The notes below the pieces were generated by a model that was not told where the DNA came from, made no database searches, and was given only the letters and a program-made list of their open reading frames with translations. A stretch of 64,000 nucleotides of DNA, taken from Rhodovulum sulfidophilum DSM 1374 (GTDB taxonomy: Bacteria; Pseudomonadota; Alphaproteobacteria; Rhodobacterales; Rhodobacteraceae). Shown here one piece after another: positions 1-11,487 of this stretch (position 1 is its first letter; the number at the start of each line of letters is the position of its first letter). The position numbers and the translations under genes are program-made. The stretch is from contig NZ_CP015418.1 of assembly GCF_001633165.1 (NCBI RefSeq), positions 62,001 to 126,000 of the forward strand, given 5' to 3'.

Positions 1-352
1 CGGCCTGGTCGAGCGACAGTTCGGCACGGGCGACGGCCCGCTCGTAAGGGTCGGGATCGAGGGCCGCCAGGACGGTTCCGGCCGCGATGCGTTGCCCTTC
101 GACGGCGTCGAGGGTCACGATCCGCCCGCCGACCTCGAAGGCAAGGTCCACGGTCGCGCGTGCTGCGACGCGCCCGTAGAACATGCGGTCGGGGGCTTTG
201 TCGTCCTCTCCCGGACGCATCGTGAGAACCGGCACCGGCGGGGGGACGGCCACGTCCTCGGCATTGGAAACCTGCGCGCTCGATGTCAGAAGGCTGAGAG
301 CGGTAAGAGACATCGCGAGGAAGCGTTTGAAATCCACGGGATGATTCTGCAT
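1..352 (-). CDS. RND efflux periplasmic adaptor subunit (5' part only)
   Basis: This is the first ~117 residues of a membrane-fusion (AcrA/HlyD-type) adaptor; the gene runs off the left edge of the window. The ATG at 352 opens a Sec-type signal peptide (a basic start, then a hydrophobic stretch rich in Leu, Ala and Ser, ending near SNAED). After it comes the family's typical entry, where FYGRV, VDLAFEVGGRI and then VLAALDPDPY mark the barrel-sandwich (lipoyl) half-motif, followed by the beginning of the coiled-coil hairpin. In this family the adaptor bridges an inner-membrane RND pump and an outer-membrane channel. It is divergent from a TetR gene 60 bp away, which is the usual layout of a locally repressed pump. 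The substrate cannot be told. Family is confident; the start is good but unproven. Confidence 0.85.
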   Translation of the reverse strand, partial: MQNHPVDFKRFLAMSLTALSLLTSSAQVSNAEDVAVPPPVPVLTMRPGEDDKAPDRMFYGRVAARATVDLAFEVGGRIVTLDAVEGQRIAAGTVLAALDPDPYERAVARAELSLDQA

Positions 353-367
353 TTTGGAATTTTCCCT

Positions 368-381
368 ACCGACCGTTCGGT
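368..381. promoter_or_regulatory. Candidate TetR operator palindrome
   Basis: ACCGACCGTTCGGT matches its own reverse complement at 12 of 14 positions. It lies in the 60-bp gap between the divergent adaptor gene and the TetR gene, about 16 bp upstream of the adaptor ATG. TetR regulators commonly bind such palindromes between themselves and the pump they repress. That this is the binding site is inference. Confidence 0.5.
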
Positions 382-412
382 TGGGAGTTAGCTTGGGAGG
401 CGAGGCCGGTCA

Positions 413-1051
413 ATGACGCGGGATGCAAAAAAACAAAATCGAGAGCGTCGACACGAAATCATGGATCTCGCGACGGACCTCTTTCTCGAGAACGGCTTTG
501 CCGCGACCTCGATGAGCCGCGTCGCCGAGGCCGCCGGCATCACGAAGGCCTCGCTCTATCATCATTTCCCGGGCAAGGAGGACCTCTTCGCCGCCTGCGT
601 GGCCCATGGCTATGCCGCGGCGATCGAGCGGCTCCGGGGCATCGCGACCGACCAGACCTTGCCCCATACCGAGAGGATGGCAAGGGTGATCTCCTCCTCA
701 TACGACACCATCATCTTCTCGCGCGTCGGCCGGATGTCGCCCCTCATCGCAGAAGTGTCGCGCAGCTTTCCCAAGGTCGCGCGCGGGTTCCACCGGGACT
801 TCATCTTGCCCCAGGAAAATATCGTCCTCTCCCTGATCGACGACGGCGTCGAGGCGGGTGCGTTCGTCGATCTGGACCGTGCCGTGTTCGAGCATCTGCT
901 CTTCGGACCGATCGTGACCCTGTCGATGTCGCGCGAGATGTTTGCCACCTTCGACGACCTCGACACGCTCTACCCGGTCACCGAGTTGCGCGACGGGCAC
1001 ATAAAGAGGATGATCGCCTGGCTTACCGATGGCTTGCCGCATTCCGAGTAG
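413..1051 (+). CDS. TetR/AcrR family transcriptional regulator
   Basis: A 212-residue protein of normal TetR length. Residues ~13-60 form the TetR_N DNA-binding domain: a basic start, then ATDLFLENGFAATSMSRVA and the recognition helix region ITKASLYHHFPGKEDLF, which is close to the family consensus. The remainder is the helical ligand-binding and dimerisation domain and has no recognisable ligand signature. The gene is divergent from an RND adaptor, and a palindrome at 368-381 sits between them. It is therefore probably the pump's local repressor and autoregulated, but this is inferred from context. The start at 413 is supported by alignment of the first helix; no strong ribosome-binding site precedes it. 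Confidence 0.9.
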   Translation: MTRDAKKQNRERRHEIMDLATDLFLENGFAATSMSRVAEAAGITKASLYHHFPGKEDLFAACVAHGYAAAIERLRGIATDQTLPHTERMARVISSSYDTIIFSRVGRMSPLIAEVSRSFPKVARGFHRDFILPQENIVLSLIDDGVEAGAFVDLDRAVFEHLLFGPIVTLSMSREMFATFDDLDTLYPVTELRDGHIKRMIAWLTDGLPHSE

Positions 1052-1183
1052 GCATGGTCCGCATAGCGGCCGTTGAGAGCCCCGGCCCCATGCCGCCAGC
1101 TGATCACAGAAGCGGCCGTTCACCTACGCCGCAGCATGCCGTCGTGGCACGAAGGTCCGGAGAGCAGACATTGCTGCCCTTAG

Positions 1184-1981
1184 TCAGGCGAGGCTGGACA
1201 GATCGAGTATCGGTTTCTGGCCACCCGGTTTTTCGGCCTCCGCAAGGGCCTGCCGCCACTCCTGGGCCGGGAAAACCCGTGGGGGTGAAGGCGGGGCCTC
1301 TGCGAGCAACGGCCAAATTTCGGCAAATGCAGCCTGCATGCCCCGTCCCGCCAAAACCGGGAAGTGATCCCGCATGTGAAACCGGTGATAGGTCGCCCTG
1401 ACCCCGGCCCCGATATTGACCGGCTTGCCCGTCAGAAGGCCGTAGGCAACAAAATCCGTTTCTCCGCGCATTCGTTCCAGAACACATCTCGCGATGTCGC
1501 CACCGAGGGCGTCGAATGCGACGTCGGCTTGGGCAGAGGCGGTCAAAATGGCGCTGATATTGGCTGTCGAGATCGGTTCGATGCCCATCCGGTGCAACCG
1601 GTCTTTTCGGTTCTCCGAACGATAGATCCCCATGACCCGCTTGGCTCCCTGGCTTATCGCCCAGCGTCCCAAGTGTTCGGAACAGCTCGATCCCGCGCCA
1701 CTGAGGAGCACCACCTTGTCACGGACAGGCCAGAGCCGAAGCATCGTGGCAGCGGCCATCGGATTGATATACGCCCGCGCCGCAACGAGGTCGGGAACCG
1801 CCTCGGGCACCTCCACGGCATGATGGGCGGGACAATCCACCAGGGTCTGCCAGGTGCCTTCACCGCGCAGGGGCAGGACACGACGACCAACCATGTGAGA
1901 GAGGCTGTCCGGAGCTTCGACCACGCGCCCGACACCTTCGTATCCCGCGACGGCCGGCAGCGAAATCCGATGGGCATATCT
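1184..1981 (-). pseudogene. MDR-family (quinone reductase/zinc-type alcohol dehydrogenase) fragment, N-terminus lost
   Basis: The frame encodes the C-terminal ~265 residues of a medium-chain dehydrogenase/reductase. The visible 5' part reads ISLPAVAGYEGVGRVVEAPD, typical of about residue 50 of such proteins, followed by an NAD(P)-binding fold containing VVLLSGAGSSCSEHLGRWA and then an intact C-terminus. The first ~50 residues are missing because the homology stops at about 1981, exactly where a truncated arsenite-pump gene begins on the other strand. No start codon with a ribosome-binding site is available in frame. The gene is a casualty of a recombination or deletion junction. It might be translated from an internal GTG near 1924, but the catalytic fold would be incomplete. 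Confidence 0.75.
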
Positions 1982-2640
1982 GGGCGATGGTCTATCCGAT
2001 GATGGTCGGCGTCGATTTCGGCGCGGTGTCAGGCGTCGCCCGGCAGCCCAAGGGGCTGCTCGTGACGCTGGCGGTCAACTGGCTGGTCAAGCCATTCACC
2101 ATGGCCGGGCTCGCGGTACTTTTCTTCGACGTGGTGTTCGCGCCCGAGGATGCCGCGCAATACGTGGCGGGGCTGATCCTGCTCGGGGCGGCGCCCTGCA
2201 CCGCCATGGTCTTCGTCTGGTCGCAGCTGACACGCGGGGACGAAACCTACACGCTCGTGCAGGTCTCGGTGAACGATCTCATCATGCTCGTCGCATTCGC
2301 GCCCATCGTGGCGCCGCTGCTGGGCGTGACCGAGATCGAGGCGCCGTGGAAGACTCTCGTGCTCGCCACGCTTCTCTATGTGGTGCTGCCGCTCGCAGCC
2401 GGGCTCGCGACGCGCCGCGCGCTGGGGTCGAAGGCGCGGATCGAAGCGTTCACCGCCCGGGTGAAGCCCGCCTCGATCATCGGGCTGGTGGCGACGGTCG
2501 CTATCCTCTTCGGACTTCAGGGCGGCGTGATCCTGAACCGGCCGCTGACGATCATGCTGATTGCCGCCCCGATCCTGACCCAGAGCTACGGCATCTTTGC
2601 GCTCGCCTATGGCGCGGCCTAGTGGCTGCGCGTGCCGCTC
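1978..2640 (+). pseudogene. acr3: ACR3-type arsenite efflux pump fragment
   Basis: The translated frame (IWAMVYPMMVGVDFGAV, then VNWLVKPFTMAGLAVLFF, then AAPCTAMVFVWSQLTRGD) is the central part of ACR3, a ten-helix inner-membrane arsenite/proton antiporter of ~350 residues. The Cys of the AAPCTAMVF motif, important in the family, is present. About 50-60 N-terminal residues are missing at a junction with the opposite-strand MDR fragment. The frame meets a TAG at 2620-2622 where homologues continue (GAA, stop, then WLRVP), and homology ends within ~20 bases. About 210 of ~350 residues remain, so it cannot be a working pump. An ArsC fragment follows directly, as in real ars operons. Confidence 0.8.
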
Positions 2641-2860
2641 ATCTCACCCTGCGACCTGCTGCGCCGCAAGCCCCCCCTTCGAAGAACTCGGCCTCGATGA
2701 CCCTTCGCTCGCAGATGCCAAGCTCTTAGACGCGATGATGATGCATCCGATCCTGATCAATCGCCACATCGCCATCACCGGAAAAGGCATGAAGCTCTGC
2801 CAGCCGTCCGAGACGGTGCTCGGAATCCTCGATACCCCCGATACTGGTCCCTTCCGCTTA
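2640..2860 (+). pseudogene. arsC: Arsenate reductase (ArsC, glutaredoxin type) C-terminal fragment
   Basis: The frame reads PPFEELGLDDPSLADAKLL, then HPILINRHIAITGKG, then KLCQPSETVLGILDT. This is the C-terminal half of ArsC, which reduces arsenate to arsenite with glutathione and glutaredoxin. Just upstream another frame reads CDLLRRKP, also ArsC-like, so there is a frameshift in the run of seven C residues near 2670-2677. The N-terminal half with the catalytic Cys is absent. The remnant is fused without a gap to the acr3 remnant, which suggests a deletion joined the 3' parts of two neighbouring ars genes. Confidence 0.75.
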
Positions 2861-3251
2861 GGCAAGCGGTCGGGCTGGTCGAGAGCCTGATCCGGATGGC
2901 TGGGCTCGACTGGCCGGTGCCGGATTATTCGACGCCGTGCCAACGCTAGGCACGGATCGGTGTGCAGATCCCGTATCGCCGCACCGGCAAGCCCTTGAAC
3001 CTGCTTGTCGACAGCACCGCGGTGACGGCGCTTGGGGGCTCCGACCGTTCGGCGCTGAAATGATCCCCGGGTCCTTTCCGGGACGCCCCCGGAAGCACGG
3101 GTCATCACGCCGCGGCGAGCCGGTCTACAGCGACGGTGCGATAGCGCTCGGACCCGGCCCGACCAAGAGCATCCATCCGGGCCTCCGTACGGGGGAGCGA
3201 CCGGAATATTTCTCAGGCTTCATCCATCTGGCGCGGCGCGTCCGGGGCTGA
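2860..3251 (+). mobile_element. Decayed IS5-family transposase remnant
   Basis: Plus-strand translation from about 2860 gives LPLRQAVGLVESLIRMAGLD, WPVPDYST, then IPYRRTGKPLNLLVDST, the middle of an IS5-family DDE transposase including the first catalytic Asp region. An in-frame TAG at 2947-2949 interrupts it, and after ~3050 the frame is lost. A further IS5-like scrap (RKHGSSRR, then GEPVYSDGAI) is visible near 3090-3150 in another frame. No terminal repeats or target duplication are recognisable. It borders the broken arsenic genes and may have caused that deletion. Confidence 0.65.
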
Positions 3252-3271
3252 CCTGACAGGGGTCTGAAACA

Positions 3272-6398
<3,127 letters not shown>

Positions 6399-6414
<16 letters not shown>

Positions 6415-6809
6415 TCCATCTCCCAGAATTTGTCCAACCCATCGCGAACGCGGGCGATATCGGTATCGGTGCCGGCAAGCTCGAAACGGTAGAGCACCGG
6501 CACCCTGCACTTGCGCGAGATGACCTCGCCGGACAGCGCATAGGTGGTGCCGAAATTGCGGTTGCCGCTGGCGATCACGCCCCGCAGGAGCGCGCGCCGT
6601 GCGGGGTCGTTGAGAAAGCGGATTACCTGTTTCGGCACCGCGCCGCGCCCTTCGCCATCGGCATAGGTCGGGCAGATCAGCGCGAAGGGCGTATCGGGGC
6701 GGGGCAGATCGTCGCCCGAGATCGGGATCCGCACCGCAGGCAGGCCCAGCCGCTCGACGAAGCGCGCCGTGTTGCCCGAGCGTGAGGAAAAATAGACGAG
6801 CCCCGCCAT
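6399..6809 (-). CDS. nrdI: Class Ib RNR flavodoxin-like protein NrdI
   Basis: NrdI (136 residues) is a small flavodoxin that supplies the oxidant used to build the Mn2-tyrosyl radical in NrdF. The start [20 protein letters not shown] is the FMN-phosphate loop, and later [19 protein letters not shown] and [10 protein letters not shown] are NrdI signatures. The ATG at 6809 lies 5 bp after the nrdH stop, and the 3' end overlaps nrdE. Presence of NrdI supports a manganese-using class Ib enzyme in this organism; the metal is inferred from the family. Confidence 0.94.
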
Positions 6810-6814
6810 GGCGC

Positions 6815-7036
6815 TCAGGCCAGCCGGCCGATCAGGTCGGGACGGAAGCCCGCCCAGTGATCCTTGCCCGCGACCACGACCGGCAACTGCCGGTAGCCCA
6901 GTTCCGAGACATGGGCGAAAGCCTTGTCGTCCTCGGTCAGGTCGATCAGCTCGTAGGGAAGGCCGCGGGCCTCGAGCGCGCGGGTGGTGGCCGTACATTG
7001 CACGCAGGCCGGCTTGGAATAGACGATGATGGACAT
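6815..7036 (-). CDS. nrdH: Glutaredoxin-like protein NrdH, electron donor to class Ib RNR
   Basis: NrdH (73 residues) is the redoxin that re-reduces NrdE. It opens with [20 protein letters not shown], carrying the CVQC redox motif (CxxC) of the family, and ends with [10 protein letters not shown], the NrdH C-terminal signature. The ATG at 7036 is preceded by AAAGGGGA at good spacing. It is the first gene of the nrdHIEF operon, downstream of a ~125-nt leader segment and a cobalamin riboswitch at 7161-7318. Confidence 0.94.
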   Translation of the reverse strand: MSIIVYSKPACVQCTATTRALEARGLPYELIDLTEDDKAFAHVSELGYRQLPVVVAGKDHWAGFRPDLIGRLA

Positions 7037-7160
7037 TGCTGGTCCCCTTTCATTGTTCTTCAGGCAAGGGACACAGCCTGGCGTGACGAATGGTGTCGTC
7101 TGCCAATCTCGCATGTGCGCCCCGAGGCCCTCCGCCTTCGGTCGTCATCTTTTGCGCTCT

Positions 7161-7318
7161 GGCAGGTTTCCTGGCTTGCGGGTCGTTGCTCGGCCGGCCT
7201 TCCCGGGACGCATCCCAGTGGCGTGTCAGCGTCGCTCGCCGCTTACAGTTGCGGGGGCAGTGCCGGATTTGCACCGGCTTCCCTCTTGGCCCTTGACGCG
7301 AGTCGCGGGCACCAAAGC
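7161..7318 (-). promoter_or_regulatory. Cobalamin riboswitch upstream of nrdHIEF
   Basis: Read on the minus strand, the element has the full AdoCbl-riboswitch order: a 5' TTTGGTGCCC segment, GAAGCCGGTGCAAATCCGGC, CACTGCCCCCGCAACTGTAA (the B12 box region), GCCACTGGG, GGGAAGGCC, and a closing GCCAGGAAACCTGCC. The next gene is nrdH, 125 nt downstream. In known cases coenzyme B12 binding switches such genes off. A GC-rich hairpin (about 7121-7140) lies between riboswitch and gene and has no U-run, so control could act on translation or by Rho. This mode is inference. Confidence 0.93.
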
Positions 7319-7321
7319 ATC

Positions 7322-7364
7322 TGCATATTGAGGGGCTGCGACGATTGGTGTCAATATATAGGTA
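7322..7364. promoter_or_regulatory. Candidate pair of NrdR boxes
   Basis: Two AT-rich sites in otherwise G+C-rich DNA resemble the NrdR box (consensus close to ACACWATATMTWGT). One is CAATATATAGG at 7352-7362 on the plus strand; the other is CTCAATATGCA, the complement of 7322-7332. Their centres are about 30 bp apart, the face-to-face spacing usual for NrdR box pairs. They overlap the -35 and -10 of the nrdH promoter. Repression by NrdR is inference; the match is partial. Confidence 0.4.
7326..7354 (-). promoter_or_regulatory. Sigma70-type promoter for nrdHIEF
   Basis: On the minus strand there is a perfect -35 TTGACA (7349-7354), a 17-bp spacer, and a -10-like TCAATA (7326-7331). Transcription would begin just before the cobalamin riboswitch, so the leader would contain the whole element. 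Confidence 0.6.
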
Positions 7365-7464
7365 TTGGTTTCGCCAAAGAACGCCCTTGGGCGTGGCGCT
7401 TTCCAGCTCGACGAAGTCGTTTTCGTGTAAGCTGCGGGAGGCCGGCTTGGTAAACAGAAAGGGC

Positions 7465-8986
<1,522 letters not shown>

Positions 8987-8990
8987 GCCC

Positions 8991-10067
8991 ATGAACGACT
9001 TGTCGACCCTTCCGGACCGGGCGATCTGGTCGGACAATGAGATGCTGGAATGCGTCTCGGTCATTCCCGAGGTTCCCAATACGGCGACCTTCACTTTCCG
9101 GGCGCCGTCGGGGGCGCTGTTCGACTTTCTGCCGGGACAGTTCCTGACGCTGGAAATCCCGATGCCGGGCGGGACCGTGCACCGGACCTACACGATCTCC
9201 TCCTCGCCGTCGCGGCCGCGCTCGATCTCGATCACGACCAAGGCCCAGCCGGACAGCCTCGGCACGCGCTGGCTGCTCGACAACCTCACGCCCGGAACAC
9301 GGGTCAGGGCGCTCGGGCCCGCGGGCGTCTTCAGCCACCTCAACCACCCGGCAGAGAAATACCTCTTCATCTCGGCCGGCTCCGGCATCACGCCGGTGAT
9401 GTCGATGACGACCTACATGTTCGATCTGGGCCTGGAGCCGGATATCGTCTTCGTCAACTGTGCCCGCAGACCGGGCGAGATCATCTTCCGCGAACGGCTG
9501 GAACACATGGCGTCGCGTGTGCCGGGGATCGACCTGAAATGGGTTGTGGAAAGACCGGACCGCTACGCGCCCTGGATCGGCTTCCAGGGACAATTCAACC
9601 AGTTGATGCTGGGTCTGATGGCGCCCGATTACCTCGAGCGCGAGGTGTTCTGCTGTGGCCCCGAGCCCTTCATGCGTGCGGTCCGCGAGGCGCTGCAGGG
9701 GCTTGGCTACGACATGGACCGCTACCACCAGGAGAGCTTCCAGGCCCCCGCGACGACCGAAGCCGACCTTACGGAACTCGACGACGTCGTTCCGGATGAG
9801 AGCGCGCAGGTCGAGCTGACCTTTGCCGCCTCCGGCGTCACGGTGAAAGTGGCCGAGACCGACACGATCCTCGCCGCCGCCCGCGCCAACGGGCTGAACA
9901 TCCCCTCCGGGTGCACCTTCGGCGTCTGCGGCACCTGCAGGATCCGGAAGCTTTCGGGCGAGGTGCACATGGTCCACAATGGCGGCATCTCCGAGGACGA
10001 TGTTGAAGCGGGATACATCCTTGCCTGTTGCTCCAACCCGATTGGAAAGGTGTCGGTCGATGTGTGA
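8991..10067 (+). CDS. gbcB: Glycine betaine monooxygenase reductase subunit (GbcB-like)
   Basis: A 358-residue NAD(P)H:ferredoxin-type reductase that feeds electrons to the Rieske oxygenase. Domain order: FAD-binding barrel with RTYTISSSPS, NAD-binding domain with ISAGSGITPVMSM and FCCGPEPFM, then a C-terminal plant-type [2Fe-2S] ferredoxin with Cys at ~308, 313, 316 and 345 (SGCTFGVCGTC, later LACCSNP). This arrangement is standard for GbcB. It begins 4 bp after gbcA and is surely cotranscribed under the same riboswitch. Downstream lies insertion-sequence debris, with no obvious terminator. Confidence 0.87.
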   Translation: MNDLSTLPDRAIWSDNEMLECVSVIPEVPNTATFTFRAPSGALFDFLPGQFLTLEIPMPGGTVHRTYTISSSPSRPRSISITTKAQPDSLGTRWLLDNLTPGTRVRALGPAGVFSHLNHPAEKYLFISAGSGITPVMSMTTYMFDLGLEPDIVFVNCARRPGEIIFRERLEHMASRVPGIDLKWVVERPDRYAPWIGFQGQFNQLMLGLMAPDYLEREVFCCGPEPFMRAVREALQGLGYDMDRYHQESFQAPATTEADLTELDDVVPDESAQVELTFAASGVTVKVAETDTILAAARANGLNIPSGCTFGVCGTCRIRKLSGEVHMVHNGGISEDDVEAGYILACCSNPIGKVSVDV

Positions 10068-10133
10068 CAATCCCGTGGCCCTCTTGCTCGGAACGTCTGC
10101 AGCCCGAACGCCCCCGTTCCCGCGCCGAGGTTA

Positions 10134-10366
10134 GCCGACGGGGTGAGTGCCGGGGATGCCGAGGGGGTAAGGCGGTTCAGGATGGCGATGCGGACGTGGA
10201 GTTCGGCTGTCTGGCGGACGAAGTCTCGCGCCATGAGCTTCTGGCCGAGCACCTTCATGCCGTTCATCTTCGTCTCTGCGCGGCTGCGGCGGCGATAGCC
10301 GCTCCACCGTCGCCAGATGGTCCGTCCAAGGCGCTTGATGGCGCAAAGCGTCGCTCCTCGTTCCGG
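10134..10366 (-). mobile_element. IS5-family transposase C-terminal remnant
   Basis: Minus-strand translation gives AIKRLGRTIWRRWSGYRRRS, then ETKMNGMKVLGQKLMARDF and RQTAELHVRIAILNRL, the C-terminal end of an IS5-family transposase with the catalytic Glu region (RRSRAETK). A frameshift separates this from the final ALGIPGTHPVG-like tail. Only about 75 residues remain. It is distinct from the IS5 scraps at 2860-3251. Confidence 0.75.
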
Positions 10367-10407
10367 CGCCGGAGCGAGAGTGAAGACATGACTCCCTCAG
10401 GTCCGAA

Positions 10408-10785
10408 GGTAATCCCCCTATTTTTGCGGGGGCTTGGTCGTAGAATTCACGCGGCCATGTTCAGTTTCGGGGTGGGCGTCATGCCGCCGTTGCCCATGTA
10501 CGGGCGCTCATTGCTGTATGATCAGAGCCACTCGGTGGCAATCTGCTGCACCTCGTCGATGGTTTCGAAGAGATGGAGGTCCAGCCACTCGTGCCGACCC
10601 GTCCGGTTGTAACGCTCGACATAGGCGTTCTGCTGTGGCTTGCCGGGCTGGATGTAGGTCAGGGCGATGCCCTGCTGCTCGGCCCATTCCATGAGGGAGC
10701 CACTTATGTATTCTGGGTTGTTGTCGACGCGAATGGTGCGAGGCGCGCCCCGCCATTCTATGATCTGGTTCAATGTGTCCACTTA
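10408..10785 (-). mobile_element. IS3-family (IS407-like) OrfB remnant with right end
   Basis: Minus-strand frame: SLNQIIEW-like start, then TIRVDNNPEYISGSLMEWAE and QQNAYVERYNRTGRHEWLD, carrying the second Asp and the Glu of the DDE integrase core. A TGA at 10522-10524 replaces the Trp of the usual EWLW, after which the frame continues SYSNERPYMGNGG to the natural stop at 10447. The stretch GGTAATCCCCCTA at 10408-10420 looks like the terminal repeat of this group. The N-terminal half and OrfA are gone, so it is inactive. Confidence 0.75.
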
Positions 10786-11390
10786 ACCTTCTTGACTGAC
10801 GAACGACATGACGGTTTCGATGGGCCGTCTCCACATGTTCCGACAGCCCAGATGGGGGCGCTCAGTGTTGTAGTGGACGAGCCAGGCGTCGAGATCGGCC
10901 TAGAGCGCCTCGACGGTCTCGTAGAAGGTCTCGCGCATCTTCACGCGGAAGAACTCCTCGAGTACCGTGCCGTTGAACCGCTCGACGAAGCCGTTGGTCT
11001 TCGGCGTCCGGACTTGGTGCGGCGGTGCTTGATGGCGTTGATCTCGAGATAGAGCTCGTAGGGATGCTTTTCGGTGCCGCAGAATTCGCGGCCGTTATCC
11101 GTCAGCACCACCTTCCCCGGCAGATCCAGGGCACGGTAGAAAGGCAGCACGTCGTTGTGCAGCACCGCCAGCCGCACAGCTTCTTGCGGTGGATCTCACT
11201 CACCATGCCGTTGGCGGCGGGCCAGGCTTCGTTCTCGACCGACCGATAGGCGGTATTCCCGACGTGGCGCAGCAGCCGAAGCTTGCGATCACTGTTCATT
11301 ACAGCTCTGACGGCGGACGTGGTCGTGGCGAACGTCTCATAGGGGTTCCTTCCATTCCGCCGAATGGATCGCACCAACAAACCGTGGGAT
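10786..11390 (-). mobile_element. IS481-like (rve-type) transposase remnant, multiply frameshifted
   Basis: Minus-strand frames include LPGKVVLTDNGREFCGTEKH and PYELYLEINAIKHRRTK, then in a shifted frame GFVERFNGTVLEEFF-like and finally a DAWLVHYNTERPHLGCRN-like end. These are catalytic-core blocks of an IS481/IS3-type integrase. At least two frameshifts and an in-frame stop break the gene. It abuts the IS3 remnant directly. Exact family assignment is tentative. Confidence 0.6.
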
Positions 11391-11487
11391 CAGACAGCTA
11401 GAACATGTTGTGCCGAGCGCCCCCACTTTCGCATCCTTTGGCACACGGAGCCGGGGCGCGCTCAGGCACGCGCCCCGGGGGACGGGA

